Assembly: GCA_050084515.1 (NCBI GenBank)
Contig: CM114275.1
Coordinates: forward strand, 23,560,001 to 23,624,000
DNA from: Blasia pusilla
Lineage: Eukaryota; Marchantiophyta; Marchantiopsida; Blasiales
Reading direction: 5' to 3'
Length of the DNA: 64,000 nt
Shown here: piece after piece, positions 11,794 to 23,000 of the stretch
Position numbering within the stretch: the first letter of the stretch is position 1
Layout: each line of letters opens with the position of its first letter
Notes under the pieces: generated by a model
The model's input: only the letters and a program-made list of their open reading frames with translations
Database searches by the model: none
What the model was told of the DNA's origin: nothing
Translations under genes and position numbers: made by a program

Positions 11794-12231
11794 GAGAGAT
11801 TTGCGAGCCGCGCAAAGTGGACCGCGTGAGACGAGAGTCGCAAGCACTCGGATCGGAGAGATTTGCGAGCCGCGAAAGAGCTGACAGCAGACGGATGAGA
11901 GTCGCAAGCATATGAAACGGAGAGATTTTTGCGAGCCGCGAAGAACCTGGTGGCAGAGGGACGAGAGTCGCAAGCACACGGAACGGAGAGATTTACGAGC
12001 CGCGAAAGAGCTGACGGCAGAGGGACGAGAGTCGCAAGCATATGAAACGGAGAGATTTGCGAGCCGCGAAAGAGCTGACAGCAGGGGGACGAGAGTCGCA
12101 AGCATATGAAACGGAGAGATTTGCGAGCCGCGAAAGAGCTGACAGCAGGGGGACGAGAGTCGCAAGCATATGAAACGGAGAGATTTGCAAGCCGCGAAAA
12201 GTTGACAGCATGAGACGACAGTCACAAGGGA
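11794..12231. repeat. 64-bp minisatellite, seven units
   Basis: Unit starts at 11794, 11856, 11920, 11986, 12050, 12114 and 12178, giving lengths 62, 64, 66, 64, 64 and 64 plus a diverged last unit. Each unit starts GAGAGATTTGCGAGCCGCG; most carry ACGAGAGTCGCAAGCATATG near the end. Units 5 and 6 are nearly identical and the outer ones more diverged, the usual picture of expansion from the middle. The array lies 212 bases upstream of the TMEM230-like ATG and 403 bases upstream of the TGD4-like ATG. Confidence 0.95.
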
Positions 12232-12298
12232 AAGGACTTCCTGTCCTCTCGCCTCGCCTCGCATCGTCTGGTCTCGGCTCGCCGCGCCTCGCCCCCTC

Positions 12299-12326
12299 TC
12301 CGCTCCGCTCCGCTCCGCTCCGCTCC
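12299..12326. repeat. CGCTC pentamer repeat
   Basis: About five tandem copies of CCGCT/CGCTC in the shared promoter interval, next to other G+C-rich simple sequence. Confidence 0.9.
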
Positions 12327-12585
12327 TGACCGTGGTGTGCCTCGACGGTAGGGGCCTTTCCGCCTGTAGTATCTCGGAGGCATGCGAGGTCTCTCGCCCG
12401 CCAGAAACGAGGCGAGGAAGGGGAGGAGGCATGGCACATAATTAGGCGATGAGGGTTTGTCGGTCTTGCAATTAGGGGCTGTTGTGGCTCGGAGTAGTGG
12501 AAGGTGCGATGATGTTTGGGATGAAGATGTGAAGATCAAGAAGCGGCATCGGAAGGGTGTCGATTTTCTGAACAGGGGAAGGGCG

Positions 12586-12612
12586 GGACGGACGGACGGA
12601 CGGACGGACGGA
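12586..12612. repeat. GGAC tetramer repeat in TGD4-like 5' UTR
   Basis: Six to seven tandem GGAC units about 20 bases before the TGD4-like start codon, so probably within its 5' UTR. Confidence 0.9.
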
Positions 12613-12633
12613 GGCAGGGAAGGAGGGGGCGAA

Positions 12634-15608
12634 ATGGAGCCAATGCGAGCAGTGCTGGCGGCCAAATTTTGGAACGAGGAAGTGGAATCTACGAGTTCTC
12701 TTCATGCAGTTGTGCATTCGGTGCCCTGTGAACCACCTCCTCTGGGCCTGGTCCGCGGGAGCAAGTTGTCTCGGTCCCAGCAGCTTCTTTTGATGCAAAG
12801 AATTTTTGGGGCGCCTTTCACTCCCTCTATCGAACCCCCAAATGCCTGGAACAAAAATTGCGGTGGCATTGTCCTCGATCGCGTCATCGCCAGTGCTGGC
12901 GGCCCTAACTGGTGCTCTCCCTCGCCGATTCATTGGATTTTCTGACTGAATTCCTCGGTTTATCTGGTTTCTGGCTTCTCGTCTCTTTCCATGCCATTCC
13001 AGGCGCCATTTAGGACGCATTTGCACACGTTCCGCGCATCCGTCTGCAGTAGTAAACTTCACCGATTCTTCTCACGCTGGACGGAATTTTTTCGCAATTC
13101 AATCTAGTATGCAGGGATCAGATTAGCGTTTGGACATTCAGACAGCCGCTTTCTATGTACGAGAATTTCGCTGGGAGGGCGTTCTGCAGAGACCGTTTAG
13201 AGGGAGTTGTGATTCACAAATTTGATTCCCAAGTATCTGCACGCAGTTGTTCGAAGGGCTGTGTCTCCTTTGTGAGCGTTTAGGGTTTACGCGTCGGTTA
13301 CTATGTCCCTCATTCCGCTTCCCTTGAATAAGTCGATTCCAATTTGACCCATCTCACACCCGAAACGTTGCTGGCCAATTTAAAAAAAAGGATGAGTATT
13401 TGGTGGAGCATGATCATCAATGAGAACGCGATCAACGAATTCGGATGATATGGGTGCCAGAAGTTTGGAACCTCTCGATTCTGTCGATCATTCCTGGTTA
13501 AAATATAATTTCAAATGGAGAATTGAGCGCTCACAATCGTGCATTGATTTTCTCTCCTTACGGCTGTGACTGGAGAGTCGCAGACGTGTTTCTCATGATT
13601 CGGTGATGGTATTAAAGGTGCTTACTTTGTGGAGGAATACGCATTTGTGCAGGTGGGCAACGGTGACAGGACGTGCTCGTGCGCAGCGTTTCTGGTACCT
13701 CGAGAAACAACGAGGAGAAAACATCACCCAGACACCTGAGCCTTTGTCGCCTCAGGAAGAAGAAAAATGGTGGCACAGAGGAAAGCGCCTGTTGGACACG
13801 TCCTTGTACGCTCTTTCTCATCGTTCACGTTTTCGCCTGAGCCCTCGTACATCTCTCAGTTTGAGCTCAGAAGTGGATTCTATGACAGCCGTGTTCCCAG
13901 AACCGGAGACAAACCAACGTCGGTCACCGAAGCAAAACCCATGGCGAGCCCGTGCCAGTCTTCGTCACAAGGTGATAGAATTCGAAATCACAGAACCCAA
14001 TGCTTCGGTGTTGCTCCGTGTCAATATTTCTCTAGAGTGTGGTTGTTTTTGGTGGTGGAGGTCTGTCTTCGGTATCTGAATCATCGTGATTTGAATTGGG
14101 CTGTCGACCCGTTTACCATTAGACACGCTTGGTGTTACTGATCTTTGTTCGGAATCGGCTGGCTTTTCAAGGCACCTTTACTGGACATGTTTCAAGGTCT
14201 TTAATCAATTTTCTGACGGTGCAGCGTGAAAGACATGATTGGATTCTGGAAACAGCATGGCACGAGCACTTTGTGGACAGAGAAGCACGATATTGGGAAG
14301 TGCCCCAAGTTACAACTCTGGATGTAGCCTCTGTAGGATCCGCATGTGGGCTTCGTTATCGGCTGGGGTTGCATCACAGTGCAGGAGCTCCGATTGAGTG
14401 TCCTAGGATAGACGGTAATATCTTGGGAGGAGTGCCTGTGGGTGCGACACCAGGAGTTCGGGCTCAAGCTGGAGCGTCGTATGAAAAGGAGATGCACGTA
14501 TGGAAGCCTCCTGCTTGCAGGAGGCGCCAAAAAACAAGATCATACAATCTGCTGGCTGCTCGACCTCATGTCACCATTTCAGGCATCTGTGGTGAGCTGG
14601 AACTGCTTCTAGATCTAGAGCTTTCTCTCCTGTTAGTTAACATTTGAAAATACTGATCCCTTTTGAGATAAAGTTCAGGCCAGGATTGATTGAAAGAATG
14701 ATCTTGTTTCCAAAATCAGGTGGCTTAGTCTGTGCGACTCTAGGAAAGGGTGAAGAAGTGGCTGTGAATTCGCCTCGGACATCTACGACCTCATCGGAAA
14801 CACCTCCAGCTGCTTCGACTCTGTCCTTTGGGCAAAATTCTAGTCCCGTAATTGCTGATATGTTTGCCTCACTCGGGGTTTCAGCACAGTATGGCTCATT
14901 TCAAAAGAGATTTCTGGATTATACTAAAGTCAGTGCCCGAGTGGACATTGGAGCAGCATCTTCTCTATTAGCTGCCACCAGGCATCATGAGAATCCTCCA
15001 CCTCCCTCAGACACGATCAACCGGTGGATTGACAAAGGCTTCCCTACCGTAGCAATCAGCTTACAGCAACAGGTAAAGCTACTTCTATAGAGCCTTCCAG
15101 ATTAACGTGTATGTGATTCGCCATTCTCCAGTGGAATCTGTTGTGTATGTACACCTTCTTGGATGAGAAAAATAGAAAGCTCATGTGTTACGTTTTTTCA
15201 CTTGGACTACAAGATATTGTGAGGATACAGTTCCTTTCCAGGTAGAATGGGTGCTTACATTGTTGTGCTGACCTAGTTCTTGTCTTTATTCCCTGGAAGA
15301 ATGTTGTTCAACATTTGTTGAGACACAGTCCCCTGAAGCTCACAGTGTTCTAATTCTCTCTTGTATTTTCGTTCACCTAACATTGAGATTTTGATTTTCC
15401 CCTGTAGCTGCTGGGTCCACTCCGTGCACGTGTTGATTCAAGATTTTCATTGGATCCTGCACATTTCACAAATCAGAGGCCTCACTTGCAAGAGATAACC
15501 TATGGTGTGGATTGTGCTTTGGAGTCACTGGGTGCAACCAAGCTGGTGGTATGGTATTCTCCGTCCAGGCATGAAGGTATGGCTGAACTTCGAATACTTG
15601 AAAGATGA
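12634..15608 (+). CDS. TGD4: TGD4-like chloroplast outer-envelope lipid-transfer protein (5 exons)
   Basis: CDS is join(12634..12911, 13653..13971, 14225..14591, 14720..15072, 15408..15608), 505 residues; every junction is GT-AG and keeps frame. It follows Arabidopsis TGD4 (about 480 residues) along its whole length: PPPLGLVRGSKLSRSQQ, LDTSLYALSHRSRFRLSP, FVDREARYWEVP, RLGLHHSAGAP, RPHVTISGICG, VSAQYGSFQKRFLDYTKVSA, VAISLQQQLLGPLRARVDS, and a C-terminus ending MAELRILER. TGD4 is a phosphatidic-acid-binding beta-barrel-type protein of the chloroplast outer envelope that acts with the TGD1-2-3 transporter to import ER-derived lipid for galactolipid synthesis. Start: MEPMRAV aligns with the family start, and the open frame further upstream has no ATG. 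Family assignment is from similarity; function is inferred. Confidence 0.92.
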
Positions 15609-17913
15609 TCCGGGATCTGGCGACTACCCCCTAACAGCTGTAGATGGAAAAATCCAGACCGACAGTGAGTGTCTGAGGTGAAGTTGCTGCTGACAAAGGT
15701 GAAGTTCTGCATGCGCACCAACTTTTAGGAAATATCATTTCATTCGAAGTAACTGTGTAGGTAGGTAATTTATACCCATTCTTTGCCTTTCATGCGCTGG
15801 TTGATCCGATCAGGAGATGAGTTCTGTATATCTACTGTTAGTCAGGAAATAGTAGGTGTAGGTCATCGACTGAAAGTGGAAGTGACCACGAAGTCTCCAC
15901 AATTTTTTGAGAAGCTATTGTTCTGAGAAAATTTTCTTGGTTATCAAAGATTTGAGAATGTCTTGAAATCTGCTTCTGGAATTAGTTCCTTTGCTGCGTA
16001 GTCCTGTGAGTGACGAAAAATATGTTTAGTAGTTTTTGGCAAAGACGTGGCAAAGTAGGAGTCTCTGATGAGTGAGCAACTAAAAAGCTTTTGACGATAG
16101 TTTTGTTGGAAAATATCGTCATTGCACTAGTCTTGTTCGTACCATTTCTTATATTCGCCTGAAAATGATCAAAACTGCCCTAGTTAAGAAATCTCGCTGA
16201 AATTCCCCTAGTTGAAATGTAATATTTCGCACGGTGAAGGGGTAAGTTGGGTGCAAAGAATGAGAAATTTGAACAATGCACTATGCCAGACATCATGTAT
16301 GCAGATCGGTTTGAAAAATTGTAAAATCCTCTTCACGGCCAGGAGATCAAATTTTGCAATACTCATCTTTTCTGTCTCAACTCAGTGAAGGCGGAGTATG
16401 GAAACTGTCGATTTCATTTTCTCAAATCTCTTTTGGTGAAGCTGATAACCTTTCATCGAATTGTTCTCATGTCTGATAATGTGTAGGTATGTACAATTTC
16501 TGAGTCGATTATTTCCTCCTCAAAGTCTCCCCACTACAAAAATCCACGTTTTGGCTAGTAAGATTGCAGCCTCTACTGAACTCTCTCATCAGTTTCGCTA
16601 GCAGGCTTGCAGCCTCTACTGAACTATTGATCTCTCATCACTTTCGCGTAGTTGTTAGCACCCACTCAAACATGCTCCCTGCTTTGCATGAGAGAATCTG
16701 GTCGCATTCATCGAATCGTATTCTGACAGTGTCGGGCTTAAGAAGTTGTAAACCTTATCTTTCTCTTCCATATTTTGAGCGAGGGGAAGTGAAAGTAAAC
16801 AATGTCGGTTAAAGGTTGTAAACCTTATCTTTCTCTTACATATATTGAGCGAGGGGAAATGAGTAAAGAAGTGTATTTCTTCTCAGGTACCATGTGCAGA
16901 TGCTCATGTTCACTATGGTAATTCCAGCGCTTCTTTTGTTACGTTCGAGCTTCTATTGTTCCCTTCGACTGTTCCACTATCTGTGTTATATTTGATTCCA
17001 TATTTACACCTCAGGAATTATAAATCCCATCCTTTCAACACTGTAAGGAGACATTTCCATGAGAAAGAACGACATTACTTAATAGGTAAGGACTGTACAG
17101 ATGTTCAACTTCTGTCGGATACACTATTGACTTAAGAATTTCTCAGTTTTCTACGCAACTTCATCAAACCAGTAATTGACTGCCATTTCCCATCAACCCT
17201 CCACTGTCCTCTGACCTATTGAACAGTAGAGCACTAGACAGTGCGGGTGGCTCTTCAGATGATGTAACTAGGGTCCAAGCTTCTGCACTTCACATTACAA
17301 TATCACTCTTCAACAGTTTTTAAGCTGAGATACAAATTTTGCACTAGCCTTATTTGCTACCCATGTTGATTTTCTCGAGAGTAATACCGACTTTCCAGAG
17401 CAATTTACTAGATCCCTATTCCAACATCTCTCGAAGAACAACAATAGGATGCATCAGATATGTGATCCATGCTCCTATTCTAGTTAACTAGAATGCCAAC
17501 ATCAGCCATCTCCAGCATAAACTTCATAGTAGACGAAAAGTCCTCACATCAGATTCTTGCCAATTGGCCTTTCCCATGCAGTCATCCTTGAGAGGGTCTA
17601 CTGTTACTTCAGTTGGGTGTATGCTCATCTGAGCTGCCTTGCAAAAACTAGATATGTGCAAAAAGTCTTCAGCGAACTGGGGTGATCTGAATCCTGAGTC
17701 AGAATCCTAACCTCGCAAAGTTCCATCAATGATATGTGCTCGAAGTGACGAGACTCTGGGTGGCAGAATATCAGCACTTCGAAGCCTTGAACGCTCTGAA
17801 ATCCAGGTCAGAGTCGTGAAAGAGAGTTTGGAGGAGGACTTGCTCAGGGGTAACATCCAGATCAGAGTTGCCTTTAGACATCTTGTGAGGTTGAAAAAAA
17901 CTGAAGATTCACT
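15609..17913. other. Intergenic region between TGD4-like and pseudouridine synthase genes
   Basis: The two genes converge here, so both 3' UTRs must lie in this interval. No further coding similarity was seen. It contains a local duplication at 16745-16873 and short repeated text TTGCAGCCTCTACTGAACT at about 16565 and 16608. Confidence 0.45.
16745..16873. repeat. 70-bp tandem duplication
   Basis: Two adjacent copies, starting at 16745 and 16815. Both read GTTGTAAACCTTATCTTTCT and continue to GAGCGAGGGGAA with few differences. Confidence 0.9.
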
Positions 17914-20864
17914 TCATCCAACTTTCACTTGCTGCAAAGATACTTGAGGATTGATAGAAAGGAGCCACGAAGCAAAGGTAGATTCTTTTGCCTCTGTTGA
18001 TGCAATATGTGGATACAATACACCTTTCTTGAAGTCATCGACCTCCTTCACAAAATCAATCAGGGATACCTCCTCATGAGACGACCCAAAACTCCTGTTG
18101 TATGAGGAGTAATAGCACTCCTCCAACAGGAGTCCCAGTTCAGGAGCCATTGGCACATCCACTTTAGTGTCTCTGTTCATCAGAAAAGAAGAATGTCAGG
18201 AACTCATAAGCAAAGCAGGTTTTGAAAACTGAAGACATCCCAGCATGACACTTCCAGTCCATGCAGAACAATTTAGAAGCAAGGCATGTGACGTCATGTA
18301 CACAGGCCTGATAAATTTTCCTTAAGAGCACAAAACCTGCTCTGTAGAGTCACTTGATCGAAGCCTCTGTCAGATGCAAGAAGAAATGAGAAACAAGACA
18401 TGGCCTAGGATTTTCATTGACGATAGAATTACCTTCTTAGTGCAGCCTCTAGTAAAGATTCAGAAGCATCACCCCGCATGATCGCCACGGCTAGACCAAT
18501 CATCTTGCATATCTGATGGAACATGAAGCTTTGGCCTACAACAGTGCAGCTCACAAATTCCATACCATCTATATCAAAGGTCTTTTGGGCCTCAAATGAT
18601 GTAACACTTAGCAGGACACTAGGATCATCTGCTTTTACACTACTGGTGAAGTTATGGAAATTGTGAGTGCCAAGATATTGTTCCAAAATTCGGTTCAAGC
18701 GGTTCATATCTGCCTCTCCAAATTCATATGTCTTCCTGGTCTTCACTTCCTCCATAGAAGCCAATTGCTCCTGCTCCGCTACATTCTCTTCTTGTGGAGG
18801 AGCAATCTTCATATCATCGGCAAGCTTGTCATTGGGTTCCTTAGCCTGGGACTCGACTAAAATCTCGCAGCCCAAGGCTTCCTGGGTAACAACTTTCTCA
18901 ATGCTGCCAGTCTCATCGTTCTTTTGAACAATGTCATTGATGGTGTTGTGTTTCTGGTCTGCTGATGCAAGAACATCGGGTGTCAGGTCTTCCACAGGTG
19001 GAAATAGCCTCTTGTCTTCAACTGTAATGGTCTTGTCAACAGAAGAAGTCTTTTCTCCTCTAGTACTACCATTTTTCACCTCCTCGATTCCATTCTGACC
19101 ACCTGCACTGGTGGATTTGGCCACCAAAGGCAATTGAGGGTTGAACACATACACAGGGAGTACATACTCGTACTTGCGTTGATCACACATGCTTTGGGCA
19201 TCAAAGGAATCCAAAACTGTTTTGTACCCAAGCAAACGAATCTGGTTGGGTAGATAGGAGTTAACCCGCTCGACAAACCCTGGTGAATCCACCAAAAATC
19301 TGCCTGATACAACTTGGCCTGACGCACTAGCTCCCTCATCAGTTCTTGCAGCTCTCATCCAGTCCAGTTCCTTTGGCTTCCCCAAACTGCTCTCTGCAAT
19401 TGCTCCAGCTCTGAAAAGAGCATTCTCTAACTCACCTTCTATTGTTTTAGCACCAGAGTTCCATTCCATTCCCTGGGAACCTGCTCCGCAATACGCCACC
19501 AGCACTGCAATTTTCCTTTTCTTGTAGCATTGAGACTCATTTCCATTACATTCCATGCCCACTCCATTATTGTTTGACTCAGGCAACTGAACTTCCTTCT
19601 TGGGAGTCTTTGCAGCCTTAGTGCCTGCCTCTGACTCATCCCTGGATCGCTTTTTCTCCATTTTCCCATTATCCACAACTTCGGATTCATTGTTTACTGC
19701 ACTCTTGGGAGTTTTCCAGATCTTCTCAACATCCTCACCTGCTGCATCCTCCTCTGGCCTTCCTCGCTTCTTGTCATTCTTCTCCACTTCTACCGGAGTC
19801 ACAGTTTCACTCTCTACGTTTTCCACTTCATCTGGAACAGTGAGGTCGACAGTCTCCTTAGGAAGACTATCGTCCACGTGATTTTCAACGCCCTTTCTCC
19901 CATTTACTTCCGCCATGTCGCCGTCGTTGGAAACCAAAGAGCTAGCCCCCTTGCAATCAGCCATATCGTCATCTTGGTTTACGGGTGGTGCTGAGTCCTT
20001 AGGTACTTCTGAAGATGTCAAAGGTTGTCTTGGAGGATCTGAACTGGACACATTCGGTTCAGTGCTTTGCTCATGGCACACACTGCTCTCACAGTTGAGT
20101 GGAACATCCAACTTCACAGATGGATCCAGGATCGAGTCTTCAACAGGAAGCGAAACCGCTTCAGTATCAACTACATCAACTACATCAAGCGTCTTTGGAG
20201 AGGACCCCATCTGCTGAAGATCTAAATATTCTCCAAGGACTGCTCCATTTGTGTCCATTTCAAAGAGGGTCTCACACGCAGGCAATGTCATAGCAACCTG
20301 TTCTATCACAGACTCGTCACTGAGAACGTTCTCCCCGCCCTTGAGTGAAATCTCTTCTCCATTGTCCAAATTGGGGGAGACGATCGCTGGAACAATAGAA
20401 TGCTTGCTCTCGGCATCTACAACTGATTCTACAGAGCCAACAAACGGCTCCAAGTTTCTTTCAACAACTTCGGTGACAGTAGCCACATCAGTATCTGCCT
20501 CTTGGACCACTGGAGTCGTCGTTTCGGTAAGACAATCATATGCATGAATAGCATCAACTCCATTTTGAGCATCATCCTCGTCTACGATTACACTCACCTT
20601 CAAGTCTTGCCCCGCCGGAGACGTGGTAGCAACATTGGCAACTTGCGAAAAGACCTTAGTGATTCTGTCATGAGCATCGTCTTCTGTAGGAAAGGGAGTA
20701 GTTACATGCGGTGCATCATCATCTCCTACTTGTGGCGCAACGTTCGTCGCTCCTTCCGGTTCTACAGCGGCGGAATCCGCCTTCTCTGCATTCTCCGATT
20801 CGTTCTTCTCGTCACTGCTCTCAAGGCCTGTGGTTCCGACAGGAAGGATTGAGTCGTCCTCCAT
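17914..20864 (-). CDS. TruA/PUS1-family tRNA pseudouridine synthase with long acidic N-terminus
   Basis: CDS is complement(join(17914..18172, 18433..20864)), 896 residues from ATG 20864; donor GTAATT and acceptor AACAG split an Arg codon. Residues 1-445 are acidic and low-complexity with short basic patches (MEKKRSRDE, KKRGRPEED), likely disordered and perhaps nuclear-targeting. The catalytic domain starts near KKRKIAVLVAYCGAG. MRAARTDEGASASGQ contains the nucleophile Asp509. Then SYLPNQIRLLGY, a second acidic insert, LEQYLGTHNFHNFTS, VGQSFMFHQICKMIGLAVAI, and in the last exon VPMAPELGLLLEECYYSSYN, as in PUS1/TruA. These enzymes convert U to pseudouridine in tRNA (TruA at 38-40; eukaryotic PUS1 also elsewhere and in mRNA). 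The exact target is not readable. The real start may lie further upstream (next entry). Confidence 0.88.
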
Positions 20865-20865
20865 A

Positions 20866-22464
20866 TCAACGCCAATTTCGCCCTGCTGCTGTTGCTAATG
20901 GTTCCTCCGCTGCCGCCGCGATCACCACAGTGCTCTGCAGAGCGGGCTCGCCTGCAATCTCTGCAGGCTCCTGAGGACGTTCCGCTTGATTCTGTGTGAT
21001 TCCGTCGTCGTCAACTCCCGACTCTGTATTCATCTCCGCTTCTGCCATTGTTTCTACGAGTACCTCCTCCGGGAGAGACACTTCAAAACCGGGAATGACC
21101 TCTGCAGCGTCAGCCTCCTCACGCGTATTTACAGCCTCCTCTGTGCTCTCTCGCACTTTCACATCTTCGACAGCGTCGACACAAGCGACTTCTTGTGCCA
21201 TGGGTTCGCTGGGGATGGACGTTGGGCCGGATCTTGGCGCCAACGCTTCACAAGGCTCTTGATCACAAATCGGGCCTGCGACTTCAGCAGTAGCTGGAGT
21301 CTTGTGTTCGGAGGCCGCAATTGGGAGTCCCTCCTCAAGCTCGTCCAGCGCGATTGCAACAGGTACATCCTGTCGTCGAGCTGCCATCTCCTCTTCGGAT
21401 CCGATGAATGCGCCACCTTGCTGAGCTGAGATAACTTCAGAGTCCTCAGCGTGGATGTTCTCGTCGGGTACAGTAATTTGATCATTTGCGAACATTCCTC
21501 CGGCTGAGGTTATCAGTGGTACCTCGACTTCTTCGATCATCGCAGCTGTGGTGAAGAGACCACAACCATCCACTTCAAATGTCGCCCCGCTTTGCTCCTG
21601 GGTCTCTTCCCCTGCATCACCAGACGACTCCGCAAGCGGATTGGGTAGCGGCAGAGCTTCGATTTCGATCCCCGTCCCCTCTTCGGCTGCCAAGTCACCG
21701 AGAGACTCCACTGATAGACTCGAGTCGAGAGTGACTTCGATCAATGGGAGGACCTCTGCAGATGACTCGGCTGCGACATCCGACTGTTGCACGACGATTA
21801 TCGTTCCTGCATCGTCAGGCGATGCAAGCGACATGTCCGATTCGCGCAGGGCGTCCAGTGCTGTCTCTGATCGGCCGCAATCGGTTGCTTCAGCCATCGC
21901 GCCGGCTTCTTTGGTGAGATCGTCGCGAACAGGAGCGACATCTGCGGGAGCGACCCCGACTTCTACGACATCCGATTCCCGAAGCACTGTGGACTCCTCT
22001 ACGACATGCGCGCATTCCTCCTCACTCCGGGGATCGAGTATATTCAACTCCCCCATCCCCACAGGCGTATGATGCACAACACCCGCAGCCTCCGTTTCTG
22101 GTGGAGGTGAAAGCGGATCGTCCGCTGAGCGGACGCTCTGTGTGCCTTCGAGTAGCATAGTGTCGATGGGCTTCATCTCCGCGTCGGGATTATGCTCCAG
22201 CGACTGTTCTGCTTTCGCGACGAAGATATCTGCGGTTTCAATCTGCTCCAGCTCTTCTGGCACATGCACGGCAGCAGCCGACATCTCTCCTGCACGCTCA
22301 GAGCAGTGCAGCGCGGCAGGTCTAGCTTCATCTAAGACGACCTCCACAGCAATTCCCTCGATGTTGGAAACTCCGGTCTTCAGGTGACCGAAATCCACCG
22401 ACTCCCCTGCTCTCTCAGCGGCCGCCTCCGTCGGAACCTCGATAGACAATCCACCGCTCTCCAT
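20866..22464 (-). CDS. Acidic 532-codon open frame abutting the pseudouridine synthase
   Basis: Starts MESGGLSIEV at 22464 and stays open for 532 codons, too long for chance. It is rich in Glu, Ala, Val, Asp and Ser without folded-domain motifs, and resembles in style the acidic N-terminus of the following frame. Its TGA ends one base before the next ATG (TGATATG), and the two frames differ by one. Three readings are possible. First, one gene of about 1430 residues broken by a one-base difference in a GGG run near 20881 (true mutation or assembly error). Second, a ribosomal frameshift. Third, two cistrons with reinitiation. An intron at the junction is unlikely: the only in-frame GT...AG pair I noticed would be 31 bases. 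I did not recognise any function. Antisense frames here are shadows. Confidence 0.6.
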   Translation of the reverse strand: MESGGLSIEVPTEAAAERAGESVDFGHLKTGVSNIEGIAVEVVLDEARPAALHCSERAGEMSAAAVHVPEELEQIETADIFVAKAEQSLEHNPDAEMKPIDTMLLEGTQSVRSADDPLSPPPETEAAGVVHHTPVGMGELNILDPRSEEECAHVVEESTVLRESDVVEVGVAPADVAPVRDDLTKEAGAMAEATDCGRSETALDALRESDMSLASPDDAGTIIVVQQSDVAAESSAEVLPLIEVTLDSSLSVESLGDLAAEEGTGIEIEALPLPNPLAESSGDAGEETQEQSGATFEVDGCGLFTTAAMIEEVEVPLITSAGGMFANDQITVPDENIHAEDSEVISAQQGGAFIGSEEEMAARRQDVPVAIALDELEEGLPIAASEHKTPATAEVAGPICDQEPCEALAPRSGPTSIPSEPMAQEVACVDAVEDVKVRESTEEAVNTREEADAAEVIPGFEVSLPEEVLVETMAEAEMNTESGVDDDGITQNQAERPQEPAEIAGEPALQSTVVIAAAAEEPLATAAGRNWR

Positions 22465-23000
22465 ACCACCTCCTCCCTACACATGTAACTGATTTGCGAA
22501 ATCTCCACCTACTCCGCTAACGCACATTGAGCTCGATCGGACTCCCGACATGCACCTTCCAGCTCGGTTTCTCGAACGAGCAGAGCAGACTACACTGACA
22601 TTCTCCACCTATACCCTCGCGAGCACCGCCTCACCTCACATCGCATCGCATCGCATCGCATCCGACCAGTGCGGAGACTGACGCTCTCCCTCTCCTCGCG
22701 TTCAATCCCGGATGATGGATGCACCGGGCACTCCGTCGATGACCACCCGTGGAAGCTCGCTGCCTACAGCTCAGTTCTGATCGCGAACGGAGCGAGTCCC
22801 TAGGTTTTACTTGCACCCCGCTCGGCCCAATGCATGTGACCCGCCTCTCCCGACTCGCAAACAAAATTGGGCTGTCTGCAGAGATCGCTCAGCGCCATGT
22901 CCGGCAGCAGAGCGCAGCAGTGAGGGCAGATTCTTTGCGGCTCCCACTCAGAACTTACGACGAGTGGGAGCGGCAAAGAAAGCCGCTGCCTTAGTCCTCC
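22465..23000. promoter_or_regulatory. Upstream region of the pseudouridine synthase locus
   Basis: GC-rich stretch directly before ATG 22464 (minus strand), containing a short CATCG pentamer run at 22639-22662. It is the presumed promoter/5' UTR. The open frames seen here (22749-23008) match no family I know and are probably chance frames in GC-rich DNA. Confidence 0.4.

Larger units (their letters stand above)
11583..12633. promoter_or_regulatory. Shared upstream region of two divergent genes
   Basis: The 1.05-kb interval between ATG 11582 (minus) and ATG 12634 (plus) must hold the 5' UTRs and promoters of both genes. It is GC-rich with no retrotransposon sequence. It contains a 64-bp minisatellite, a CGCTC pentamer run and a GGAC tetramer run. 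No convincing TATA box was seen, in keeping with a GC-rich bidirectional promoter (inference). Confidence 0.55.

Noticed and set aside
11709-12439. Several 125-218-codon minus-strand frames upstream of the TMEM230-like gene
   Set aside because: They run through the 64-bp minisatellite. The unit length is not a multiple of three, so the same text is read in all frames; the 'proteins' are just the translated repeat.
20885-20915. In-frame GT...AG pair that would splice the 532-codon frame to the pseudouridine synthase frame
   Set aside because: The intron would be only 31 bases, below what plant spliceosomes normally remove. Kept as a curiosity, not as a gene model.
19439-22387. Plus-strand and shifted frames of 80-174 codons opposite the pseudouridine synthase locus
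   Set aside because: Shadows of the long minus-strand coding frames; no protein family matches, and biased composition explains the lack of stops.
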